A stretch of 8,552 nt of DNA, taken from contig JAFDKD010000138.1 in NCBI GenBank assembly GCA_019307165.1, forward strand, positions 1 through 8,552. The letters are read 5' to 3'. The DNA comes from Deltaproteobacteria bacterium (GTDB lineage Bacteria; Desulfobacterota; DSM-4660; Desulfatiglandales; Desulfatiglandaceae). A program made the position numbers and the translations under genes. The notes under the pieces were generated by a model. It saw only the letters and a list, made by a program, of their open reading frames with translations, made no database searches and was not told the origin of the DNA. Positions 1 to 6,028 of this stretch are shown piece by piece (within the stretch, counting starts at the first letter, position 1; every line of letters begins with the position of its first letter).

Positions 1-2
1 AC

Positions 3-917
3 ACTTTCGTGGCATTTCTTATCTCATATATCGTGATGTTGTTCTTCTGGCCGTGGGCGCAAATAAACCCATTTCTGCGTCCCATCGAGGCCTTGCTATA
101 CGTATCCAATTTCGATTGGCGCGGCATCGTTTTGCTTGGAGGCGAATACATCAGAGGTTATAACTTGCCCTGGAATTATCTTCCCGAATATTTTCTGGTG
201 AAAATGCCTGAATTGATCGTGAGTTGTGTCGGCCTGAGTGTGGTGTTGGCGGGCCGTTACCTGATCAGAGGCAGATCGGAAAATTGGAAACCCCAGGCAT
301 TTCAATATTTCTTATTGGTATTTGCGATTCTATTCCCTTTTATTTATGCAATCTTAAAGAAATCTACCCTTTATGATGGAATCCGCCATTTCTTGTTTGT
401 TTTGCCTTGCATCAGTGTAATTTGCGGCGTTGCCCTTTCTAAATTGATTGAAATTCTTAAAAAAAGTTTGGTTTCAAGCAAAATTGTATTAAATTCAATT
501 ATAGTTCTTATTTTTATTCCTCAAGTATATGCGATCGTCAAACTGCATCCATATCAGTATATCTACTACAATGCCTTTGTCGGCGGTGTCAGGGGTGCGG
601 AGGGCGTATATGAGACCGATTATTGGTGCCATTCTTACAAGGAAGCGGCAGCGCTCCTTTGCGAATATCTGAAACATACGGAGGGCAATTCATTTGGGTT
701 GAAGGAATACCGTATCAAAATCAAAGGACCTGTGTATTCCGCTTCACATTATTTCCCCAAAAACCTCAGGGCCGTCAAGAAGATCAATCGAGCCGATTTT
801 CTGATCAGTTGCACGCGGGGTGGGATGCATAAAAGCACGCATGGCATCCAGATCGCCGCGGTGGAGCGGTCGGGCGTTGTGTTGTCGGTAATTAAGGATG
901 TCAGGACGATTTATTAA
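3..917 (+). CDS. GT39/PMT-like membrane glycosyltransferase, C-terminal part (5' end outside window)
   Basis: The frame is open to the left edge (T-F-V-A-F-L reads through the GTG at 9), so this is the 3' part of a longer gene. About 304 residues are visible. Five hydrophobic segments fall at roughly residues 1-17, 70-88, 98-116, 127-147 and 157-176 (counted from GTG 9), followed by a non-membrane tail of about 120 residues. The motif YDGIRHFLFVLP and the later HPYQYIYYNAFVGG...ETDYW...SYKEA are typical of GT39/protein-mannosyltransferase-like proteins, which move a sugar from a polyprenyl-phosphate carrier at the outer face of the inner membrane. The catalytic N-terminal loops lie outside the window, so activity cannot be judged. 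It converges on the sugar aminotransferase with a 23-bp gap, consistent with a glycan or lipopolysaccharide region. Family call fairly sure; substrate unknown. Confidence 0.7.
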   Translation, partial: TFVAFLISYIVMLFFWPWAQINPFLRPIEALLYVSNFDWRGIVLLGGEYIRGYNLPWNYLPEYFLVKMPELIVSCVGLSVVLAGRYLIRGRSENWKPQAFQYFLLVFAILFPFIYAILKKSTLYDGIRHFLFVLPCISVICGVALSKLIEILKKSLVSSKIVLNSIIVLIFIPQVYAIVKLHPYQYIYYNAFVGGVRGAEGVYETDYWCHSYKEAAALLCEYLKHTEGNSFGLKEYRIKIKGPVYSASHYFPKNLRAVKKINRADFLISCTRGGMHKSTHGIQIAAVERSGVVLSVIKDVRTIY

Positions 918-919
918 GT

Positions 920-929
920 ACGGCGCCGT
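920..929. other. 10-bp perfect palindrome between convergent genes
   Basis: The sequence acggcgccgt is its own reverse complement and can be lengthened by a G-C and a G-T pair to 918-931. It sits in the 23-bp gap between two convergent stop codons, where a bidirectional terminator might be expected. The loop is too tight and there is no strong T-run on either side, so a terminator role is only a guess. Confidence 0.2.
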
Positions 930-940
930 GCAAAACCCCC

Positions 941-2155
941 TCAAGTGTTGTCATTAGGCAGGCCGTAATAGGCTTCATTGACCTCAGACGCTTTTTCATG
1001 GATTCGAAGGATGCATTCGGCGATGCGTTCAGCCTCGGCTATGGGACGATCAGGTTGCATGGGAAGACACAGGGTCGTCTTGCATGCGTGTTCTGTTGCG
1101 GATAATCCACCGGATTGTTGAGGAATATTCTGTTCAAGGAAACTCGGCTGCTGATGCAGGGGGGGGCAGAAGTAAGATCGAGAAACCACATTTTCTCTCT
1201 CAAGAGACCACGCCAGGACTTCAGGCGAAATGCCGAATTCCTCAGAAGCGAGTTCCAAAGGAAAAAACTGATTATTCGGCTCACACCCCTTGCGGGGCAT
1301 GAAGAACTTCAATCCGGGCGCGCCACTCAAGCGCTTCCGGTATGCCTGTGCCCATTCCTTTCGCTTTTCAAGCATTTCCTTGAGTCTTTCGATTTGAGAA
1401 AGCCCGATGATTGCGGGCAGTTCCGCAAGCTTTGCGTTCAGGCCAAATGCATTTATCTTGCCTCTGTGTTTGGAATCGAAGCCATAGTTCGAGCGTGCCC
1501 TGGCCTCCTCCACCATCGATTTGTCATTTCCGATAATGGCGCCCCCCTCGCCGATCGACAGGATTTTCGTGGCATGGAAACTGACAACATCGATATTTCC
1601 GCTCCCGGGGAGAGGACGGTCTTGATATACCGTACCTACTGCATGGGTCGCATCGCAGATCAAAGGCAGCCCGGCGGATTCGGCCACCGCTGTGAGATTT
1701 TCCATATCGGCGGCCATGCCAAAACAGTGCATTGGCATGATCGCACACGTATCTTTGGTAAGTGCCTGCCGAACACTATCTGCTGAGAGCGTCAGTTGCT
1801 CAGGATCGATATCCGCTAAAACGGGTCGGCGTCCGGTCCACAGGACGGCTTGGGCGGTAGCCGGAAACGTGTAGCTGGGAACGATTACCTCGCCCCGGCT
1901 TCCCGCGGCTTCAAGAGCAATCATCAAGCCCAACGTGGCGTTGCATACGGTAGCCACGGCAGATACCTGAAACAACTCTGCCAGCTTTTCTTCGAACTCG
2001 CATACGTAGGGCCCGAAGTTGCTCAGCCAACGTCGGGAAAAGGCGTCCCGCAGGCGCGGGGTTAGTTCCTCAACGGGAGGTAGGTCGGGCGGGGCCAATT
2101 CATATCGAAACGGGAACAGTGTTTCCCCGCCCAAACAACCGAGAATTTTCTTCAT
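941..2155 (-). CDS. DegT/DnrJ/EryC1/StrS-family PLP-dependent sugar aminotransferase
   Basis: A 404-residue protein of normal family length. Members transfer an amino group from glutamate or glutamine to a keto-sugar nucleotide in the cytoplasm, using PLP. Visible hallmarks are the cofactor-pocket segment CNATLGLMIAL (about 71-81), VIVPSYTFPATAQAV (about 90-104), the PLP-contacting Asp in ICDATHAVG (about D168), and the Schiff-base Lys in SFHATK (about K197) followed by IGEGGAII. The ATG at 2155 is preceded by an AGGA-containing ribosome binding site at a suitable distance. It is transcribed in the same direction as the upstream NeuD-like acyltransferase, from which it is separated by 420 bp without a clear gene. 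Together the two suggest synthesis of an acylated amino sugar for a surface glycan. The exact sugar (such as a Qui4N- or Fuc4N-type) cannot be told. The whole reading frame looks intact. Confidence 0.9.
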   Translation of the reverse strand: MKKILGCLGGETLFPFRYELAPPDLPPVEELTPRLRDAFSRRWLSNFGPYVCEFEEKLAELFQVSAVATVCNATLGLMIALEAAGSRGEVIVPSYTFPATAQAVLWTGRRPVLADIDPEQLTLSADSVRQALTKDTCAIMPMHCFGMAADMENLTAVAESAGLPLICDATHAVGTVYQDRPLPGSGNIDVVSFHATKILSIGEGGAIIGNDKSMVEEARARSNYGFDSKHRGKINAFGLNAKLAELPAIIGLSQIERLKEMLEKRKEWAQAYRKRLSGAPGLKFFMPRKGCEPNNQFFPLELASEEFGISPEVLAWSLERENVVSRSYFCPPLHQQPSFLEQNIPQQSGGLSATEHACKTTLCLPMQPDRPIAEAERIAECILRIHEKASEVNEAYYGLPNDNT

Positions 2156-2575
2156 TTTCCTGCTCTTTTTTCCGAACCGCGGGTGGAGATGAGTTCTTGC
2201 CCTTGGACCCGCAAGCGGTCTGATCTCCGGTTCGCGGCCATGTGTTCACACGTGCCAGATAAATGGGGAACAGACGGTCCGCCATTATTGTTTCTATAGC
2301 AACATGGCCCGCGGCAAGCAGAGGAAGAATCACCGGAATATAGGTCATTCTCTCCTGGGAAAAGGATGCCCGGATAATATAACGGGCCAAGTTTGATTTT
2401 CCTTGAGTGACCCCCTTCGAAAGCACAGATCAGGTTGGTGAAAATAGAGTGATCCACGACCACGCTGTTTGCAGGCTTTTCGACGAGCAATCAAAGGTTT
2501 TGTTCAGGAGGAATTTGAGCGCGAATATCGGGTCTCGTCACAGGGTGCGCCCCAGCAACTTCAAGCTGGGCGATT
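2156..2575. other. 420-bp gap with no clear gene; possible decayed coding sequence
   Basis: No reading frame here is convincing. On the minus strand, two overlapping frames (one from a GTG at 2426, one from about 2490) each contain a stretch that reads like protein, most notably TYIPVILPLLAAGH (roughly 2305-2350), which resembles the N-terminal 'xPVixxLxxxGH' helix of some glycosyltransferases. Neither frame has a credible family match by eye, and both run into the start of the aminotransferase gene. The region may hold the frameshifted remnant of a third glycan gene, or simply spacer DNA. Confidence 0.25.
2551..2570 (-). terminator. Weak hairpin just after the NeuD-like stop codon
   Basis: The arms cccagc (2551-2556) and gctggg (2565-2570) form a 6-bp stem with an 8-nt loop, beginning 5 bp downstream of the acyltransferase stop on the minus strand. 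No T-run follows on that strand, so it could slow polymerase or protect the mRNA 3' end but is not a classical intrinsic terminator. Confidence 0.25.
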
Positions 2576-3217
2576 TCAGCCACTACCCTCTGGCTGTGCC
2601 GGGGGGCCAAACACGCGGACGCCATCGGGCACGTCTCTGGTGACCACGGCGCCTGCGCCGACGACGCTCTCACGCCCCACTGTTCGCTCGGGTAACACGA
2701 CGCATCCAGCGCCGCAGAAGCTTCGGGCCTTCAGAACGCAGTAGCTGCCGATTGATGCCATCTGGGACACGCTTGCGTAGGATTCAATAAGAACGTCGTG
2801 GCCGATCATGCAGTTCGGGAAAAGCGATACGAAATCACCGATACGCACGTCGGCGCTGATCAAGGTTCCGATCGAAATATAGCAACCCCGCCCGATCTCG
2901 ACAAGGTTCATGTCGACGTGGGGGTCAACAACCGTGGCGTGTCGGCAACCATGTCTGTCAAGGAGTTCCGTCACCTGCATCAAGTGCGACCAATGGCCTC
3001 GGACGTTGGTATAGAATTCTACCTCAGGGTCGCGCGTCAACTCTGCGATGAAATCTCGGCCCCCCAGCACCGGTAGGCCCCAGCGAGTGGTCCCCTGCAG
3101 TTCGGGCGTATCGTCTAAAAAACCAAGGACCTGCCACGTCGGTTCGGCCCGGTTGGCCGCTTCGATTACCTTCAAACCATAAGCATGCGCCGCACCATAG
3201 ACAACAAGCTTCTTCAC
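2576..3217 (-). CDS. NeuD/PglD-like sugar acyltransferase (left-handed beta-helix)
   Basis: A 213-residue protein, the usual length for the NeuD/PglD family. The N-terminal half (about 1-95) is a small Rossmann-like sugar-nucleotide-binding domain beginning KKLVVYGAAHAYG and carrying VLGFLDD. The C-terminal half (about 100-205) is a hexapeptide-repeat left-handed beta-helix (NLVEIGRGCYISIGTLISAD, IGDFVSLFPNCMIGHD) ending AVVTRDVPDGVRVFGPPA, the standard end of this family. The His in IGHD (about H140) is in the position of the proposed catalytic base. Members transfer an acetyl group from acetyl-CoA to an amino sugar or sialic-acid-type sugar. The start is a GTG at 3217 with AAGGGGAG about 10 nt upstream; the closer ATG is out of frame. 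Its partner is probably the downstream DegT aminotransferase. The acyl donor and sugar are not determined. Confidence 0.85.
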   Translation of the reverse strand: MKKLVVYGAAHAYGLKVIEAANRAEPTWQVLGFLDDTPELQGTTRWGLPVLGGRDFIAELTRDPEVEFYTNVRGHWSHLMQVTELLDRHGCRHATVVDPHVDMNLVEIGRGCYISIGTLISADVRIGDFVSLFPNCMIGHDVLIESYASVSQMASIGSYCVLKARSFCGAGCVVLPERTVGRESVVGAGAVVTRDVPDGVRVFGPPAQPEGSG

Positions 3218-3364
3218 CGCACATGTCTCCCCTTAAATCCGGCAGGGCCCGCCGCTCCTTTTGTTGAGGGGGCCGACGTTGCCGCCAAAAGGCCTGCCGG
3301 CTCAGGTTTCAATCGCTTAATTCCGGCTGCGATCAAGGTAAAGAATTTGCTTTTGAAAAACACA

Positions 3365-3393
3365 AGTTTGGGAAAAATGTGTTGGTATGTCAA
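3365..3393 (-). promoter_or_regulatory. Candidate sigma70-like promoter for the acyltransferase/aminotransferase genes
   Basis: On the minus strand a perfect TTGACA (3393-3388) is followed after 17 bp by CAAACT (3370-3365), which matches only three of six -10 positions. It lies about 150 bp upstream of the GTG start at 3217 in AT-rich DNA. The -35 box and spacing are good and the -10 is poor, so support is modest. Confidence 0.35.
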
Positions 3394-3409
3394 CGATTGA
3401 ATTGACCCT

Positions 3410-3478
3410 TACTCCACAATAGAAAAAAAGACCGGTTGATTTTTTGGTAGGATATCTAGTTTTTAATGCGGTGGAGTA
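3410..3478. repeat. 8-bp inverted repeat (tactccac / gtggagta) around a nested A/T hairpin
   Basis: Arms at 3410-3417 and 3471-3478 are perfect reverse complements, 53 bp apart. Inside them a run of A (3422-3428) and a run of T (about 3440-3445) flank the palindrome accggt (3431-3436). It could be an operator pair, the ends of a tiny non-autonomous element, or chance in AT-rich DNA. Confidence 0.3.
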
Positions 3479-3625
3479 TAGGAGAGTCGTGGCCTCGTGT
3501 CAATTTAGGCCGTGGTCCCATATGTTGTGGCCCGTTCAAGTACCTTCAGATTTAAGTGTCCAGAAAAGGGTAACGCCCATGAAAATATTCCTTTCTAAAG
3601 AAAAGGTGTGAGTGATGAAGGGATT

Positions 3626-4017
3626 ATGCCTCGCCAAGCCCGCATAGACGCGCCCGGTGTGTTGCACCATGTCATATGTCGTGGTATCGAGCGTCGGAAA
3701 ATCTTCCGTGATAATCAGGACCGGGCACTCGCCTATTTCCGGTGTCATGAGAAGGGTTCTCACGGGGTACGCCGTGACCTTTAATCGAAGACACAAACGA
3801 CACGGGCACCTGTTTCAGAACCGTTACAAATCGATCCTGTGTCAGGAGGAGCCTTATTTGCTGGAGTTGGTCCGTTACTGAACTGGGACTTCCCGGCACG
3901 GTGGTGGGTAAACGGTTGGGGATTGTCCAGTTGGTGGGGGTAAGCAAGGCGGTAGAGCGGGGTGCCAGCTTGGCGTCGGAGCACCATTTCAGCATTGAAG
4001 ACCCTAGAAACAGATAG
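3626..4017 (+). pseudogene. Degraded RAYT (REP-associated, Y1/IS200-like) transposase, three blocks in three frames
   Basis: The remains of a REP-associated tyrosine transposase (COG1943/Y1_Tnp type). Block A (3626 to about 3718) reads MPRQARIDAPGVLHH..CRGIERRKIF, the classic N-terminus. Block B (about 3717-3881, different frame) reads RTGHSP..GVMRRVLTGYAVTFNRRH, then HGHLFQNRYKSILCQEEPY and LLELVRY, the mid-protein core. Block C (3880-4017, third frame) reads ELGLPGTVVGKRLGI and VSKAVERGA, the C-terminal DNA-binding helix region, ending in TAG. Between A and B about 40 residues that normally carry the HUH motif (NHFHLL) are gone. Between B and C the segment after 'VRY' (normally IHLNPLRA onwards) is gone. 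An intact member is usually about 250-330 residues, so the gene cannot encode an active nuclease. At least two deletions explain the pattern. Block assignments come from memory of the family consensus. Confidence 0.8.
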
Positions 4018-4048
4018 TTTCATGGGCCCTCGTTAGGGTCGATGCTCT

Positions 4049-4147
4049 CTATGATTTTGCAAATTCCAGAAGGGGAATGTAGTTCCCATTGTCCGCCTCA
4101 TCCGGATCAATGGGTGTAGCTCCCTCGGGATATTTGAAGTCAATCAT
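4049..4147 (-). pseudogene. Truncated mobile mystery protein B (N-terminal stub of the Fic-type partner)
   Basis: An ATG at 4147 overlaps the TGA of the upstream gene as ATGA, a tight translational-coupling arrangement. It opens a 32-codon frame starting MIDFKYPEGATPIDPDEA, the characteristic N-terminus of mobile mystery protein B (a Fic-domain protein usually around 190-200 residues). After about residue 18 the sequence departs from the family and stops at a TAG (4049-4051). The Fic motif (HxFxxGNGR type) and everything after it are missing. Beyond the stop lies the end of the transposase relic, so the deletion probably occurred when the two were joined. The match rests on the short N-terminal motif plus the location directly after protein A. 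Confidence 0.65.
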
Positions 4148-4605
4148 GATTTGTTCCACAAATTTGAAGGAAGCGTTCGCATGAGTTCATCAACCAAGTC
4201 CGATAAGGCTTGCTCGTTATCTCTCCTGCTGAGTGCTTTATTCTCCAAGCTCATAGTTTGAGAAGCCCGGGCAAGGCGCTGGGCCGCGACTTTTTTCGCC
4301 TGACGGGTAACAGTCTCCCCCAGACTTGTGCGGGGCACGAATCCATAGACAAATACGCAATCGAGACACTCTGCGATCCGGCGCATGGTCTTGATGGTGA
4401 CCGAACCCGGCAGCTCTTCTTTCTCGATACGCGCCACAGCTTGCTGAGCGACACCGAGTCGATTGGCCAATTGCTTGGCAGTCATTCCCAGTGCGTCACG
4501 GATAGCCCGAATCCAACCTTTCGGAGGTGCTGTGACGTCAAGTAGAGGGCTAAGGCGTTGGAGCGAAGCATCAAGTTGTTCCCTAATCAGTTTCTTCTTG
4601 TTCAT
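4144..4605 (-). CDS. Mobile mystery protein A (HTH regulator/antitoxin-like)
   Basis: A 153-residue protein that matches the mobile mystery protein A family along its length. It has an N-terminal MNKKKLIREQLDASL, the GWIRAIRDALGMT entry to an XRE-type helix-turn-helix (about 30-80, with QLANRLGVAQQAVARIEKEE as the recognition core), then CVFVYGFVPRTSLGETV and an A/R-rich C-terminal helix region ending LPSNLW. The family is found with Fic-type protein B in mobile settings and behaves in context like the antitoxin or repressor half of a pair; that function is inferred. Here B is reduced to a stub with an ATGA overlap, so A is an orphan. The start at 4605 is preceded by a purine-rich GAAGTGAG. 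The gene lies between two transposase relics on the opposite strand, and no internal damage is visible. Confidence 0.8.
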   Translation of the reverse strand: MNKKKLIREQLDASLQRLSPLLDVTAPPKGWIRAIRDALGMTAKQLANRLGVAQQAVARIEKEELPGSVTIKTMRRIAECLDCVFVYGFVPRTSLGETVTRQAKKVAAQRLARASQTMSLENKALSRRDNEQALSDLVDELMRTLPSNLWNKS

Positions 4606-4627
4606 GATCTCACTTCTTTGAGTTCAG

Positions 4628-5023
4628 GTGGCTATACATTCTGTAAGAACTGTGGGTGATGAGCGAATCCTTGGCAGCAGCGAATTTGTCGAAACCACGC
4701 TGAAACAGGCCGGCGAGGCGTATGATCGGAGGATGCGGCTACAATCCTCGGCAGTGGATTTACCCTGGGTAATCGCGGCTGTTTGCCGCAATCTGAACGT
4801 GGCGGAAGAGGAACTGGCCGGTCCCACCAGACGTCCAAGTATCGCACGTGCCCGCGCTCTTACTGGCTATATAGCCACTCGGGAGTTGTTGATAGCGGGA
4901 AGCGAGGTGGCCCGTCGATTGAATGTGGACCGTTCGGCCATTAGCAGGGCGGTGCAAAGAGCGGAAAAGGATGCAGATCTGGTTGCAGCCGCGAACACGA
5001 TTTTGAAGCCGCTTGATCTAAAC
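4628..5023 (+). pseudogene. C-terminal fragment of a second RAYT transposase
   Basis: From about residue 10 of this frame the sequence reads DERILGSSEFVE, then AYDRRMRL, then RPSIARARALTGYIATREL and GSEVARRLNVDRSAISRAV, the C-terminal linker and helix-turn-helix of long RAYT-type transposases. The N-terminal Y1/HUH domain is absent; only about 22 bp separate this frame from the divergent protein A start. Resemblance to the family ends near residue 115-130, and the original stop has been lost. The frame stays open to 5347, running antisense through the 3' end of the redox-protein gene, and that tail (after about 5023) looks like meaningless read-through. It is probably not translated, since no good ribosome binding site is seen. 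It duplicates the domain of block C in the upstream relic, so two different transposase genes contributed. Confidence 0.7.
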
Positions 5024-5089
5024 TACGCAACATTGAAACAACGCTATATATTTAAATATCGAAAGAATATACCCCTGAGGGTCCCTCTT

Positions 5090-5710
5090 TTACACGCTTT
5101 CAATAATGATCTCCGCGGCGATTTTTGCCCCCAAACCGGGTGCCACCGGGCATTTTCCCCGGGCCCCGGCTTTGTCGAAGTCTTCCCGATTTTTTGCGCC
5201 GGCCATGGGATCATAATATTTTCCCAGCAGGATTTCCTGTATGTCCGGGCACAGAAGACTACCGAATATGTTCTGGAAACGCTCCAGAAACTGTCGCGCT
5301 GCCAAATAATGCCTTTTGTCCTGATAATCGGCAATGTTGTCACTTGAAAAATATAATCCCAAGGCGATCAGACCCCCTGAAACCGGTCCGCATAATCCCC
5401 CGCTCATGGCGAGACCGGGAAAAGGCGCCAAGGCCTTGATACACGCCATATTCCCCAAGCCGAATTCTTCCAACAGGGCCGTAACCGTGCCTTTGGCGCA
5501 ATTTCGGGTCAAATAGCAATATTCCTCGGCCCTGCGCTGGACCCGATCTAAAATCATCTCCTTCTGCAAATCGATTTCTTCTTCAAGCCCCGCCTTTTTT
5601 GTTATTCCTTGAGCCGCAAGTCTTTCAAAACGGGCTTCGATCGCGGGTAAATTCCAATCTCGCGAGGCCAATATTTCAAGCCGTGCTTTGACTGGTGCAA
5701 GATCCACCAT
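5090..5710 (-). CDS. C_GCAxxG_C_C family putative redox-active protein
   Basis: A 206-residue protein with the layout of the C_GCAxxG_C_C family (putative redox proteins of anaerobes): NCAKGTVTALLEEFGLG (about 70-86), then ALAPFPGLAMSGGLCGPVSGGLIALGL (about 94-119), FGSLLCPDI (about 149-156) and a C-terminal KCP (about 186-188). Cysteines are at about 65, 71, 90, 107, 154 and 187. The usual GCA is NCA here. An N-terminal helical region of about 60 residues precedes the domain. The start ATG at 5710 has a strong AGGAG about 10 nt upstream. The biochemical role of the family is unproven; members may handle electrons or a metal/cofactor through the cysteines. It follows the corrinoid genes on the same strand about 320 bp downstream, so a role in keeping the corrinoid reduced is a guess from context. 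The antisense read-through of the transposase fragment overlaps its 3' end. Confidence 0.8.
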   Translation of the reverse strand: MVDLAPVKARLEILASRDWNLPAIEARFERLAAQGITKKAGLEEEIDLQKEMILDRVQRRAEEYCYLTRNCAKGTVTALLEEFGLGNMACIKALAPFPGLAMSGGLCGPVSGGLIALGLYFSSDNIADYQDKRHYLAARQFLERFQNIFGSLLCPDIQEILLGKYYDPMAGAKNREDFDKAGARGKCPVAPGLGAKIAAEIIIESV

Positions 5711-5796
5711 AACGGACGATCTCCTTTCTCAACCGTATTGGCCATTTCAAAGATGGAAAGCAATTTAGACAGGATCAAATCGAAAATACCATCTTG

Positions 5797-5823
5797 TAAA
5801 TCCTGGTAATCCTGCAAATCCTG
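5797..5823. repeat. Three tandem 9-mers, nnAATCCTG
   Basis: The units taaatcctg, gtaatcctg and caaatcctg follow one another without gaps (on the other strand, CAGGATTnn). They lie about 90-115 bp upstream of the redox gene start. Similar short CAGGATT arrays are common intergenic sequences in many environmental bacteria, so this is probably a dispersed simple repeat rather than an operator. Confidence 0.6.
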
Positions 5824-5897
5824 TCCGGAAATATGTTTTCAATCTGCGTTAGCCAAGTCACGCGAAGCACGATCCACGAGAGAAAATCAACCTCCGC

Positions 5898-5954
5898 GCA
5901 ACCTGTAACCCGCAACTCTCAACCCGCAACCCTGAACCTTTGAACCCTGAACCC
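5898..5954. repeat. Eight-unit heptad array, nnAACCC
   Basis: Units are gcaacct, gtaaccc, gcaactc, tcaaccc, gcaaccc, tgaacct, ttgaaccc (one extra base) and tgaaccc. Only the first two positions of each unit vary freely, while AACC(C/T) is kept. The array lies between the second corrinoid gene and the redox gene. Its function is unknown. The one-strand G-rich telomere-like pattern (GGGTTnn) is noteworthy. Confidence 0.7.
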
Positions 5955-5956
5955 TA

Positions 5957-6016
5957 CGAAGTTTCATCTGAGGGATCGGCAGAGGCGGATAGGCCCTTGC
6001 CGATCCCTGAACTTCG
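5957..6016 (-). terminator. Nested hairpin after the second corrinoid gene
   Basis: A perfect 11-bp stem (agggatcggca at 5971-5981 with tgccgatccct at 5998-6008, 16-nt loop) is flanked by a second 7-bp stem (cgaagtt 5957-5963 with aacttcg 6010-6016). It begins 12 bp after the corrinoid stop codon on the minus strand. It is a strong fold in the right place to end or stabilise the transcript, but no T-run follows, so Rho-independent termination is not certain. Confidence 0.5.
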
Positions 6017-6028
6017 ATCTATTCGCAG

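Larger units (their letters stand above)
3218..3625. other. About 400-bp intergenic region before the transposase relic
   Basis: No gene is supported. The left part (3218-3400) is the leader of the minus-strand acyltransferase and holds a candidate promoter. The centre (3410-3478) is AT-rich and bracketed by an 8-bp inverted repeat. The right part (3490-3625) is the sequence immediately upstream of the plus-strand transposase relic, with small ggcct/aggcc inverted repeats at 3491-3511. A possible ribosome binding site GAAGGG precedes the ATG at 3626. Confidence 0.4.
5711..6028. other. Intergenic region with three short repeat/hairpin structures
   Basis: No gene is supported in these 318 bp. 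They contain the ribosome binding site of the redox gene (around 5721-5727), three 9-bp repeats (5797-5823), an eight-unit heptad array (5898-5954) and a nested hairpin (5957-6016). No convincing promoter for the redox gene was found by eye. Confidence 0.5.

Noticed and set aside
1115..1786. Plus-strand 223-residue frame
   Set aside because: It is entirely antisense to the intact DegT aminotransferase, with no domain features.
3657..3881. 74-residue plus-strand frame treated as a stand-alone small protein
   Set aside because: From about 3717 it is clearly the middle block of a RAYT transposase; its first 20 codons are the wrong frame of the N-terminal block, so it is part of a pseudogene.
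5602..5817. 71-residue minus-strand frame overlapping the redox gene start
   Set aside because: It is out of frame with the redox protein, starts inside the 9-mer repeat and shows no family features; the strong ribosome binding site belongs to the ATG at 5710.
5797..5954. CRISPR array
   Set aside because: The repeats are 7-9 bp and directly abutting, with no unique spacers and no cas genes nearby.
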